DNA of 64,000 nt from Cyanoderma ruficeps (Eukaryota > Chordata > Aves > Passeriformes > Timaliidae). Positions 50,103-63,500 of this stretch are shown piece after piece. Made by a program: the position numbers and the translations under genes. The notes under the pieces are model-generated. The model saw only the letters and a list, made by a program, of their open reading frames with translations, was not told where the DNA came from and made no database searches. Location: the NCBI GenBank assembly GCA_008694505.1, contig VZDJ01000623.1, forward strand, positions 4,522,442 to 4,586,441, in the 5' to 3' direction. Each line of letters starts with the position of its first letter. Position 1 is the first letter of the stretch.

Positions 50103-53100
50103 CAAAAATAGGAATACATGTATGTTGTTTATCCAATATTCAAAATCATACTATCAGTATGTGGAATATAAGACTCAAATATTGTTTTAACTCATTACTG
50201 TTGGTCACTGTTTTCTGGAAATAATGGATATTTTTAGCCTACTACCAGTTGTGAGGTTATAAATTATTTGTGAGATTTTTAAACTGATTTGCATTGCCTC
50301 ACATCTGAAACAGGATGATCTCAAATATGCAGACAAATGACCTCAAATATGAATGTGCACTAGCTTTGCTAAATCCTAATTAGGTTGTGTACTCAAGTCC
50401 CTGAGCCATTGGATCTACACTCAGTCACTTAGGAGCATGCAGTACTTCTTTCATGTTTACAGAAAAAATAACCTTGATTTCAGCCAGAAACAGATTTGTA
50501 AACTGTCTAGGTTAACCTTCCCATTCCAAATCAAAATGGTTTTTGAAGATGACAACAAAGGGAATCTGCATTCATAAAGGCAGACAGGCCAGTTTCTGAG
50601 GAGTTGTATTTCTGCCTCAGAAAGGGATTTAATCAGGTAAAAATCGCAGAATTCCAAAGTATCACATGGATCAGAAACTTGCAGTGTACATTTCTGGGGA
50701 TTTTTTTGTTTGGTTTTGGGGTTTTTTTTCTCCTTATTTACAAATCTGATGTACTGGGAAATAGGTCTTGAAGTTTCATTAAAACTAATTCTGGTGCACC
50801 TCTCTTCAAGAAAGACTCTCCCTGAAGACAACAAAACCATAAAAGACCATGAAAAACGGATTAAATGGAGACTTTTCTGGAAAACTGAGGTTCAGGGTCA
50901 CTGGACTCCTCACTGTAATCCTGAAAGTTTAGCCCAGCTACAGCTCTGGGACTTCATTGAATCAGGAATTGCAGTCTACCAGATGAATCACTCTTCCAAG
51001 GGAGACCATGGAAGTTGTGGCTTAACTGTTTTTTCACAGGGAAGGAGAGCTTAGGGAAAAATCCACTTAACCCTTTCTTAAAGTTAGCAAAATGGTCACT
51101 GAACTGGAAATGCTTCAAAACAATCTGAGTTCAATAAACCACTCGTGAATTAATGCTGTTAATTAAATTTTCCAGCAAGTTTTAAAGAAAAATAATAATA
51201 TTTCAGTTTCTGGGTCTTTCAAATGATAGTAACTGAAAGGAAAATGCATTTATAAATTTCTTTCCAATGTAAATTTACCAGGTTTAGTGTACACACAAGG
51301 GTCCATTTAGAAAGAGAAATGAGAAGGAGTTTTGATTGTTCAACAGCCAACAGACTTATCTGCTCCCAGCAGAGTCTCCTTGGTGTTGAAACACTGCTCT
51401 TGTGTCTAAATGGAAAGCAAAACGTGATCTGTTTAAAGAAAATTCTGGTGTTGCTGTTGGGTTCTCATGAAAGGTGTGACTTTTTAAGGAAACATGCTAA
51501 CTTCCTCTATGCAATTACCAGCATGCTGTGTTTTTTCCTTTAAATCTACAGTTAAACATGAGCCTGCTTGGCCGCCTATGGAAGAATCATTAAAAGATGC
51601 AATCTGTTCTAGCTACAGTAACCTGCAGTGAATATTTCATAATTGAGAACTGTGGAGGCGTTGACTCCATACCTGAAACATTAATATCCTTAAAGCACGT
51701 AAACAACTTCAGTGTGGGGCTCTTTTCCCACAAAGTTTCATTATGCTATTAAAATTCACACCTGAGGCTGCAGGGTAGGGTTGTTAACAGCTGACTTGGA
51801 ATCAAGTATACACTAGATAGCGTTTGTTCTATTAAACTGACTTGTCAGAAATAGTTTCATTTTGTATTTGTTCCATAGAGCTTGATGTATGAAAGGAATG
51901 TCTTTTAACACGGTAAATGAAACTTGATGCTTTGTGTTTTAAACACAGATCTGTCCACAAATAATTGATGGCATGACTGTGTTTTTCATGATGCAATGAC
52001 ATTTTGCATAGTTACCAGCCACTAATGAGGTTTTAAGAAACTGCATTTTTAGAAGTCAGACTGTGTGTGCTCATGGAATATATCTGGCAGCCTCAGAGAA
52101 AGCCTGTCACACTAAACAAGTTATTTTTCTGTGAGCTATCTGATAAGTGGCCTGTATCCGTGCAGAGCTCTAATGCAAATCTTTAAAAAATGTAAGAAAG
52201 CCTCAATATGATCACAATATGGTCCTGGGTGTTTTGTAAAGCCAACAACTCTTCCAGCCAACTTAATATTCCAGCCCTGGGAGGGACTCCTCCCTGTGTT
52301 TTGGGAGCTCTACAAGTTGTTTCTGAAATTCCAATATAATTACTAGCTTTAGACCAGAAATCCCATGGAAGAGGCCTGACTGGAATGTATGCATTTTCAA
52401 AAACTGTATGATTTTTAAAAGCTTCTTTTTGTAGCTCTGTTTAATGGAACTGACTCCAACCTCAGCCTTATAAGAACAGAAATAGTTTCCAACATGTCAA
52501 AATATGGTCACTTGCTCAGCTTCAGAAAGACTACATTCATATTCCTTTCCATGCTGCCTCTCATGTCACATCCACAGGGCCATCCCTTTTAACTTTCAAA
52601 GCGTTCCTTAAAATTGTTCCCTGGGCTGCTTACAAATAAGCAAGCTAACATCAAGATAAGATCTTTGACCACTATTAGTGATCACCAGATAGACCAGTAT
52701 TATTTAATTTCCTTGAAAGCCCTTGGCTGCCTCTGCATAACAGTTTCACCTCCACATTTATTTTTCAGCCTTTGGTGAGATATGGGTTGAAGGTCCAGTA
52801 GGCCTCTTGTCTTTGTACCATGTAGATACTGTGGCATTTTATAAAAACAGACTTGGCATGGCATTGAAATCAAGATTAGTAGACCTACAAGAAAGACATT
52901 TTCATGTGCTGTATTTAATATCCTTTCTTATTTATTAACAATATAGTCAACATTATCAAAAGGATTTGAGGCTGTACAATTTACTTTTAGAGAGTCAAAA
53001 TAAATTCAGCTCACTATCTCAGATTTAGGCATCTAAAGCCATTTGGGATGCTTGAGAATATCAAGTATAGAGACAGAACTGACAGATCTAACACACTACC

Positions 53101-56100
53101 AATGATCCTCTGAAGCAACACTTTGGGTCATTTCAAATTGCACTGCAGGGCTAAATTGCATCCTTACTCTGAATTCCACATTTTGCACGTCGAAGGTAAT
53201 ACAGACTATGTAAATTTATTCTGTCATTAAGAAGGAGAGCCAAAGTATTTGTGGCAAAAAAATCCCTGGGAAATTTGTCTGAGTACTGAGCTACCTGGAG
53301 CCCACTAAAAGTTATTTCTATTCAGATGGATATCCAAAATTCTTCTTTTCTGTAGATGCCTTCCTAGGGTTGTACATTTGTTCATTTGGTCTTGCCCAGT
53401 CTGGCAAACTCTATTTCTAAACCCGTGCAATTTCTGTGTTTAATGCCTGATGGCAAGACCAAGGGGAAAATGCTTCTCAGCACTGTTTCTCTCTAAAGCA
53501 TTCAGTCTATGGTGTAGATAAAAGGTACCAGCTGGACAAATTGCTTGTATCTTTCCTTCCAGAAGAGAACACATTCTGAAAGTCCAGTAAAGAAGACTTA
53601 TTCTGATCTAGCTGGTGGTTGAACTGGTTCTGATCTAGTAATTGCTCTTTTAAAATACACATTCTACAGGACTGTAGCCTAAATTTAGCATAGTGAATGT
53701 TTTTGTTCAAAGGCCATGCTAGTCAACAATTTCCAGTGCTGGAAAATATTATAAAAATTACTGGGAACAGCAGGCTGTCTGTTTTTTCCAAAAGCATTAG
53801 AAATTACCAGCTCTGAAATGAGACCCAGGCTCCCGGCTAGCCTGGAAATGGAATAAGAACCACCTATTTCTCCAATACTGTTCTTGAATTAATTCTGGCT
53901 TCTGGTTGGAAACATAATTCATTTTCCTTTCATTTTTCTGTTCTTGAAAGGTTTTTTTTATTATTATTAAAACTGGGAGGTGACATGACAGGAGAATGCC
54001 AACTTTGTGCTGTTTGTTTCTTGAAAAAAATAAAACCAGTTCCCTGATGGAGACCTCATAGAAAAGTTCTGTAAGTCTGAGCGGCGAGATGGGCTGAAGG
54101 AGAGAGGGAGATGGGAGAACACAAGAGAAAAAGGGAAATTAGTGAAAGAGGAAGCTGGAAACAGAAAGCTGTAAAGTGGAAACTAAAAAAAAATGGGGTT
54201 GCTGCCTCCAGGATCTTGTTCTGAAAAGGAGGACTTGCTCATTTTTTGGAGGGAGTAATTTTGGGGAAGCAAGTAGAGGCAGAAATGGTTTCTGGCCTAA
54301 CCCTTCACAGCAGCTTGGCTGAGCTGTAGACAGTTTTACAGTGGAGATGAGACAAATTTGGAGACAAGCTTGAGTATGGAAAAGGGGTAAACTCCAAAAG
54401 CCCCAGGTTTTTAAAGAAAAACAAGAGGTTGTGTAAGTCTTTAAAGAGCTTTTAAATAGAGACCTTGCCTATGCTATTATGATTTGTAGATATACAGCTG
54501 TTTTTCTTTCACTGGGTGATACTAACTGGAGTGCCTTTGCTTTGAGCTGATAATCAGTGTTTTTCAGAATGAAGGTGAGAATATTTCAGTGAAAGATTAT
54601 CAGATTAATTTCTGTACAAATAGCAACTGTTATCTATCTCAGAGGCTTTAAGTTAATATTTACATAATTGCAAACAAACATATTTAATGAATAAGAAACT
54701 TTGACATGTTCTGAAAAAGCTTCTTCAAAGAAAACCAGCTCCAAACTCAAAACAAACAGCAGAAAAAAACCACTAAAATCCTGTATGGGAAGCATTTCAT
54801 TTTAGTTTATTCCATCATTGATTAGTTTAAAGGACAATATTTTATTACAGAAACATGGTTTAAGAATAAATCTCTGTTCAAGCACTGGAGTAGTTACTTA
54901 ATTTCCATTGGCACCTGTGGGACCGAAGCACATGATTCATATTAGACAGATGCTTAAGTACTTCCCTGAATAGGACTGTGGCACAGTGACCCAGCCCCAA
55001 AAGTGTATTAATGTATTACGTGCAGTCTCTATAATATGTCAGTAAACCAAAAATAAAATGGCTGCTTGTGCCAAAAACATCTCATGATATGCGGCTTACA
55101 GAATGGTACATTGTAGGTTTACCACTGTAACTCATTTTTATCACTGCAGCTCAGCTGATTTCCTGATGGAAAAGGTAAACGGGACAGAAGAATCAACACT
55201 CCATGACTCCTCTGTACCTAAAGAGATTTATTCTCAAATAAGCTTAGGAACATTCCTTCTGCATTCTGATAGACAGCAAGCAGATTGAAGAAAGGCCATG
55301 CTATTCATGGGGCTCTCAAACAGTAGAGAAATTAAAGGATACCTAAGACATAGATTGTAACTTTGTCAGCACTCAGCAGAAAATCCTCAAATTTAAGTGA
55401 AAAGCAGAAATGCAGTGGAAGAACAAATTCATTTAGCAACTCCTCAGTTCACTAGTTTAGAAATACCCTCCCATTTGACAGCTAGGATAAGACACATTTT
55501 AAGATGGTTTCATTATTTTTATCTATTTATTTTGTAGGTGCTCCCAGTTTTGTAATTAAGTATCTTACTCTTTTGCATAGCTGGGATACAATTCATCTTC
55601 TTATTAGGTCCAGAATTCAAAGTGATTAGATAAATCTGGGTGAGTACATAACACATGTTCAAGCAAAAAACCCAAATAAATCAATGTTGCAATAAGTTCA
55701 TTGCAGGGTCCATATTTTGAGAGAAATTAAGGGATAGAAAGCAATGGTGTGCTCTTGCTAAATTCCAGCACTTGGATCAAGGTCTTGAGGGAGACAGGAA
55801 TATCCATAAGGTCTAATGTTAAATGTAATTTAAGGTTGTCCAGTACAATGTGGGATTGAAGATGCTTTGCATAAAGAAAAAAGCAAATCACACCCATTGT
55901 CTCATAGAGTTACTTACAAATGCAGATGTACCCAGCAAGGGTAGTGTCCCAGACACGTTACCTGCGTCTGAAAGTAGGAGCAAATGAGGGAAGTTTGCTC
56001 CTTTCTTACTTCTTTTCATCTTGCTTCGTCTTTCTTCATAAACCAGACTAAATATCAAGTGTATGAAAACCACTTGGAAGTGGAAGAAAACAACAAAATA

Positions 56101-57439
56101 CCACAATGCATTTCTTGATTAGGATGCTGCTCCCAAAGCAGAACTCTTGGAATATGGTGTTGGCACTCCAAGCCTGTATTCAGGCGGGGACTGTGAGCTG
56201 GATGATAAGGCACTTCCTCCGACCCAGACTTTTTCTCCTCCAATCTGTCAGACATTATTTGTCCACTTCCCTGCATCACTGAGTCTTAATCACTTAGGAC
56301 AATGCTCATATAATCATCAGTGGAAAAAGGTTAAGGGTCTTAATGTGCCCCAAGCACTATAAAAGCCTCAGAGAAGAGGTTCAGCAACTGAACAATATTA
56401 TCTTAAAGGCTAAAGATGCTTCTGTTCTCCTTAATGTATACAACTAGATGTGCTTTTACTGTAATGAGCAGAAATGACTATAAAGGTCATTGATAATACT
56501 CTGTATTTATAGAACCATTTAGAAGTATCTCTATGTCTTCCCATCATTGTGGAGGAGTTCTACAATCCTTTCATCAGGTTGGCCAATGACACAATTTCTT
56601 CTACAATGCTTTTGGAACATGGGTAGAACTTGGAAAACAGTAAGGAATTTGGATGTCCATGTTTAAGCTGTTACATATTCTTCAAAATTATTAAAACCTT
56701 TATCTACTCAGGGACTTTTGTGAGACTTTCACGGTTCCATATATAGATATAAACTGATTTAGATAGAAAATGTCTGAGATTGAGCAGCTTCAAGAACTTC
56801 CTGTCTTCTGTCTAATTACCAAAGCAATCATCACCTACCTAGCTGATTTTTCAGGTCCAAGGTTTTGCAGCATTCACATCTCACACTCTTTTTCTGTCCT
56901 TATTTTAAGACAATGAAAATCAGATGGCCCACTACTGTTCCAGCAGACATTTTAAAGGGTCATGGAACGTTTCTCTCTGAAGTGCCGATTTCGATACAAC
57001 ACACACCCTAAATTAAATAGTTCCAATTAAAGAATCAGTGCAGCCAACCTGGCTTCAAATTAAGTTGGCCTAGCACACTGAGGAAATCCTCAGGAGGATG
57101 GTGTTAAGATACCAGAGACACTCTACCACTGACATTCAAAGTACTTCCAGAAAGCAGTCACACATTTCTGTTTCACCATTGGCACATCTGAGGTAGAGAA
57201 GGGCTCCAGTCTGAGTCATGTGGTTCTGGAGGTCTGTGAAGCTTTTGTATACACTGTGTATAAAAGGGATGTTTCAGGCTCTGGGATGTCCATTTGGCAC
57301 TTCTTCAAGAATGTGAAAAGCAGGCTTAAATGAAGAATTCAATGTTCTGAAATAGCTGATTTTTCCAAATAATAAGATAAAAACTTTTTCACTGAAAGCA
57401 AAACTTTTGTCCAATAAAATAATTCTAAAAGAAACAAAA

Positions 57440-57472
57440 TCTCTTTTTTTTTTTTTCCCTTTTCTTTTTCCC
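57440..57472 (+). repeat. Pyrimidine tract
   Basis: A T-rich stretch with C interruptions, including an uninterrupted run of about 13 T. Confidence 0.85.
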
Positions 57473-58169
57473 ACACATTGTGATCAAGTACATTTGTCAT
57501 GGGTGATTTGTAAAGTGCATGCTTTTAACACTGTGTTGGTCACAAGATCTGTACATTGCAAAGGCCCAGTAAAACCTCAGAGAAAGCTTGGAAAACAGAT
57601 CCTTGCTCATAGTAACTAAAGCATGGAACAGACTGATACCCGAGCAGTTAGCTAACAAATGACCCATTGCAGAGGTTATTTAAATGTTTGGAATAAAAAT
57701 GGTAATGCCTCTTTAGGTACTTCCAATGGCAACTCAGGAGTTTGAATTCTCTGTTGCAACAACAAAATGCTACACAACTTAATGAGAAGAGCTTGAACTA
57801 TTAAATCGTACAAAGGTCACATTAATTGAAACCTATCTGTAAGCCATTTAACTGGAACCTGGTTTTCCTTTATCTGGAAGTTGATTTTTCCTCTTCTGTG
57901 GTTAGAGTCTATCATTACCTAAATGTTTAAACAATAGCATTGATTCAGTTCCTCATTTATGAGTGAATGTATAACCTATTTTTTGCATATTGTGATGGCT
58001 GTCACAGTTGTGTATTTTTGTTTACTTTTAACTTAATAATTTTAAATATTAAGCACTGGTAAAAGTCACTAGCAGTAAAACATTGCCTCATACACAATCC
58101 TAAGGGTATGGATCTGCACCACAAATTCACCCACAGTAAAATCAGTACTTTAGTATTCTGTGCCTTATT

Positions 58170-58189
58170 TAAAAAAAAAAAAAAAAAAA
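58170..58189 (+). repeat. Poly-A run
   Basis: About 19-20 consecutive A. It could be the tail of an old retroposed sequence, but no retrocopy is recognisable upstream. Confidence 0.85.
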
Positions 58190-60449
58190 GTGGGTTTAGG
58201 AAGTATCAAGTGTGAAGGGCTTTCTTTAGGGCTGAGAGACCCTGAATTCCAGCTGGGTCCAGAATTCCAGAAGGTTTACCTTGTTCGCCTCACATACAGA
58301 GTGGGATTTTATAGGTCCTGTAGTCTAGAGTCCCTCTGTGCAGTGACAGGTCTAGAAGGTGACTGAAGTCACCCATTGTAGTATCATCCATTGAATACAG
58401 TCTGTCACATATAAAGGGATTTTAGGCTGACTCCTCCTAATATGGGTGTCAGACTACTGCTAGTAGTGTACGTGTTTATAAGGCTGCTCATAAACATTCA
58501 TGTAAACTGAATTATGCTACAAGTGTCTTTAAAACATAAAAGAAGACATTTTTAAATTAAGGTTCCCTGAGTGTGGAGGCTCTGGAAAACTTGAATTATT
58601 TTGTTATGAAATGTTTTCTGTTCACGGAGAAATGTGTAGGGTTAATGAATACTGACACCTGAAAGTCTTGGAGATCTAAGTATTAGAAACACATCATCTT
58701 ACTGTTCCATCCCTAGAGCCAACCAATGCCCCTTATCAGTCACTGGATAAGCAGTTCCACTGTCTAGGACTTGTTTTCCTTAAATTAAGATTGTTTCATA
58801 TGGTCCTCAGAAATCTAGCACAGCAAGCCAAGCTAATAGCTTTGTGTTTCATTTGCCTGAAGCAATTACTCTGGTCTTTTAACTTGGAGAATTTTTTTCA
58901 CTCAGTGGTGATGACTAGAGTTTGGCTGACTTTTTTCTGTCTGGTCACTCAAAAGTTTTGTTATTTGGTACATGGATAAAACTCCATACAAACCAATCTA
59001 AGGTAAACAAAACAAAATGAAACTTTAGAAAAATGGAAACAAACAAATGGGAATTGGAGAAGCATTTGCATCGGATGTACAGCATCTGCAGGCTTGCTAT
59101 GCCGAACATTTGAGATAAAGAGCTGAGAACTTCAGCCAGTTTCTTTTCCTCTCATCTATAATTTCATGTTCATTTTTGTATCATGGACATAAACGCATCC
59201 ATTGCAAAAACACATGAAAATTATTTCTATAAAGCTGAAATTGTTGTGGTAAACAACTTCATGCAAATAGAAAAACTCAGCAGTTTTACAACACCATAAC
59301 TAGAAAGAGTTCTTGAGCAGAAAACTTTGGTTTGTAATGAGAATGTATAAGGGAATAAGTGATGGAACTTCAGCAAAGCAAAGAATATTCATAATAAACA
59401 TCTGGTTGTACAGTAGGTTTATAGCTAAAATTAGAATAATTTAGACTTTAGTCACATGCTGTCTTGTAATTAGATAAAGTGAATTCAGACCACTCTGGCT
59501 TGTAGCCATTAAGACTACTAAACCCTGAGCAAAGGTTCATGTTTTCAGATCTCTCTTTCCACTGGTGATCACCTTTTCAGGGAAACGATTAAAGCAGCGT
59601 TGTTCATCACGTTAGAGACAAGTACAATATCCTCTTTCATTTCTCTCCAGATCTTGTTCTTCTGTTAGGCTTAATTCATGGCCCTGTGTATGAGGCCCAC
59701 CACCTATCAATGATCACAACACCTGCCATTTTTTATGGGCAATCTGTCAGCTGTCATCTGCCACATTTTACCATCATTCATTTTTAATTACAATGTTGAA
59801 TTATTATCTCAATATTATCCTGTTACTTTATAACCTTAAAAATCATTGTATTACTTATAACGAGCTGAAAAACTAGAGAAGAAAATATATACCAGAACAA
59901 GAAAAAAATATTTTAAAAGGGAATAATGGATAAATTTTCTGAACAGAAATCATGGAAGTTTTCTTATTGTTACTTCCATGACCTAAACCAAGGTAGTGTT
60001 GTGCCATACAATCTCAAATTAAAAAAATCAAAGTTTTCTTTGAATTTAAAAATTGGGAGGAAACAAAAACTGTTAACAACTAGGCAGTTAGCAATTTGAA
60101 GGGCTCAGGTCTAAATCTGGACCCCTAAATGTAGGAGACTATGATGTAAATATCTTCAGGTGAGTCAGAGACCTTGTTCTCTCTCTCATAGAAATCAGTG
60201 GAGACCTAGCACAGGATTTAGTCTGGTTTGATGTCTGGTGGCATTTCAGGTTCCTTGTGGCAGCTGCTTGGCCTTGCCCTGCCAATTGAGAAGGACATGA
60301 CTCCTCTGTAAATCTTCTGTTGTATCTCCCAGTCCTGTGAAAGTCTCAGTTCCCTACAACATTTCAACTGGTGTCAGATGCCTACATTTAGATAAATCAA
60401 CTGGATACAGTAAAAGCTACAGATCACAGCTGGCCAAAAAACAGGTTGC

Positions 60450-60504
60450 CTAATCTAATCTAATCTAATCTAATCTAANTAACCTAACCTAACCTAACCT
60501 AACC
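60450..60504 (+). repeat. Two-part pentanucleotide array, CTAAT then CTAAC
   Basis: About five CTAAT units run up to an N at 60479. About five AACCT (CTAAC) units follow, then CCCC. The unit is five bases, so it is not the vertebrate telomere hexamer. The unit change coincides with the unresolved base, so the true length is probably not represented. Confidence 0.9.
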
Positions 60505-63500
60505 CCATTTGAAATATTTCATAGAATCTCAGCCAGGCTGCAGCTGTCACTGTCCTATGTCTCTGCATTGTTCACGTATCATCAGATAAGCAGCATGCCC
60601 TGTGTGGCACGAGATGCATACACATCATGCAAATGAGTCATGCCATAGATGTTCTGCTCTCAGAGGAGCTAAATGGCTTTTCCACGTGCTGTAAATGGAA
60701 TTATATCAAAATCTCTGTTGGTAATTATGAGGTCTTAGACACCTACTAAATATAAAAACAGTCTGCATATATATTCCTAAATTTAGACACATTTTATACA
60801 AGCAAAATCTGCACTACATTAAGTTTTATTTATGCCAGTCTTTTGATAGTTCTAAATAGCCCTGCAGAGGGACAGGCTTTCCACCTACCCCTGTTCAAGT
60901 ACACAGATCCAGGAGTACAGCTGGGAGTGCATCCATGTAAGTCAGCAGAGGACAGCAGTAGCTGGTAGCGCACCACACTAACACTCTCGAGACCAGCTGA
61001 CCCGTGGTTTTGGCTTTGTGCTCCACAGTCTAAAGACATGCCTGCAGGTGCTCGGTCCAAAAGTGCTGTATTTTGCTGCCTGAAGACTTGGTTAGACAGC
61101 AGTTCCAAATGGAATGCTGTCCAGGCCACGATGGGAGGCTGGTCTTAGTCTGATGGAAGTAATAGCAGGTGTGGGGAGATCCCTCTGGAAACAAAATGAG
61201 CCAGCACCATTTTTGTGTCAATGCAACATGTGTTCTTAGTTTCATCTGCATGAAACCTTTTCTGTTCATGTGCATTTATGCAATTGAAGAGAAAAGCTAA
61301 CATTATATAAAAGAACAGGATGCAACTTTTGGAAAGCAAAGTATATTTTTGAGAGACAACTGTTCACATTGAGGCCCAGTTGGATTTTTTTTAATACCAA
61401 GGCAACTCAGTAAAACCAATGAACACTCTTGTTGTAACTGAACAAGATTTATCCCTTGCTGTCTCAATTTTACAGCTGCATGGAGTGCTTATAAGGGTCA
61501 GGGTTCTGTCTTTTTTTTTTTTTTTTTTTTTNTTTTTTTTTTTTACCCCATTCCCAAAACCTCAGCTTTCAACCACCAAGGTCACAGAATCCTTGGGGGG
61601 TAAAAATACAGCAATTGGTCAAGAATTTGTTCTTGCTCCTCAGTTTTCTTATATTTGGGAACTACAAGCTTTTCTTTGAGCAGCATGAGCACAGTGTGTT
61701 TACTTTCTGACACTGAGGGGTTTTTGGAAATGCTTGATGTGATTTGAGTTTACTCTGTGCCTCTTTCTCTCTGCCTTGAAACGCTGCTTGACATTTCCAA
61801 TGTATGTACCGCTGGTGTTTGAAAACTGAATGGTAATAAAAACAAACAAAAAACCAAAAAAACGCACAAGCCAACAGTAGAACACATTCAGAGAGAAGGA
61901 AAACAAAGCATGGAGGGAACTCTCTGTTGGAATCTAATGGTGAAGATGGGAACTGCATTAATGACTCTGAGGAGAAACCTTGAATCTTGTTCAATTTGTA
62001 TTCTCGGGAGTGTTTGGGAAAGTTTCTGTTTAAGTTAGCTTGTTGTACCCTGGAAGAAATTACAGCTTTAATAATATTCATCTGTGAAAATATGAACAAA
62101 CTAATTGTGTTTAGGCATGCCTGGGCTGAGGTGTTACCCTAATTTAAGGCAACATTTTGTGGCTTAGTGGTGCAATAGTCACAAACCATAAGGAAACATA
62201 GAAGAGACTATTAAGCCTCCTCCTAGCAGGAAGAACTGCGTGTGGTCCTTCATCCTACATGTATTCGCAGTAAAATGCAAAAATCACTGGAAAATAAAGA
62301 TGATTAGTAGAGCAAGAGAACTCGGCACAGTGAATGGCAGCTCACATTTCTGGGTCAGCTGGAACTTAGATGTGTCCTTACTAAATTTCATGACTTGTCA
62401 AAGCCTTGGAAATTGTAAATTGTGAATGGAGCATTAATATAGAGTCTCTGGGAAGCAGCCAGTTGCCCATGCAGTTGCTTCCCAAGAATTAAAGAAGACT
62501 TAAAATGTTTTCGGAAATACTTTGTGCAAAGAATAACATCTGATTGTATAAAATGCTGTTTTTTATTGCAGTGCATTTCTAAGTCCACATTCAAAAAATG
62601 GTGTATTTATCTCCTTGATTGCAGGAGCACCTAGACAGTTCATTATAATTTTACTGAGATACTTACTGAGAGATATAATTTGTTTTTATTAGTGATCCTA
62701 GTAACCTAACCTGGCCTATAAAGCTGTCTAGCTGAAAGATTACACATATATAACTTTATTTACTCTTTTCAACTCTACCTGGAAACATTTCACAACTGCA
62801 CACCGTGTTTCAGTGGAAAGTAATCATTGCACTGCCAATGGCTTAGAAGAGGGTCTCCATCCTCAGCTGTGAATTTACTAATCTTCAGTGAGCAGCAGTG
62901 ATTAATCCCAGGTGAATATGTGATTCTCAAAAGCTGTGGTCATAGCGTTGCAGATCTGGGATGGAAAACCAGGGGTCACATTTCTGTTTAGAGTGGCACA
63001 TTCCCATCTCCAGTTGTCTTGTGCTTTGCATGCCTTCAAATCAACAACTGACTTACCTAACCTGGAAGGAATAAAACAAAACAAAACAATACCCCCACAA
63101 AACACTCTTGTGAAATGAGGAAGATTAGAAACACGCCAGTATGGCCTTTCTATCTGTCATATCTTGCTGACTATTTTGCATTCCTATGCTATTGCAGCAA
63201 TTTCTAAGTATGAAACTTCCTTTTCAGTGGTGTGTGTGGTGGGAAGTTATAAATTAGACCTATAGACAAATATAAATCTGAGGCAGAACGTTAGTGTGGA
63301 TTATTCACAGCAAAAGAAGGAGCTGTCTTTACCAGAGCTGTCAGTGACTCCGCTATCCCACCCAAAATACTAGATAATGATCTGTAGGAAAGAAATCTCT
63401 GCTGGCAACGAGCAGAAGTAGCATTAATAAGTCTTTTTTTACTTCCATATTTAAAAAAAAAATCTTTCAACACAAGCATGGTTTAGTGGGTATCTGGGGA

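Larger units (their letters stand above)
42207..60449. other. Long unassigned AT-rich tract
   Basis: About 18 kb with no gene, CR1 or LTR that I can support. Open frames are nearly all under 90 codons; the two longest reach 114-148 codons without any domain. Simple repeats at 47964, 50041, 57440 and 58170 are listed separately. The part 51540-52420 is free of recognised repeats, runs and microsatellites and is rich in homeodomain-type AT words, so it is a candidate for conserved non-coding DNA, untested. A 25-base segment at 55150-55174 has strong exon-like borders. Confidence 0.5.

Noticed and set aside
60450..60504. Interstitial telomere repeat
   Set aside because: The unit is five bases (CTAAT/CTAAC), not the vertebrate six-base TTAGGG/CCCTAA.
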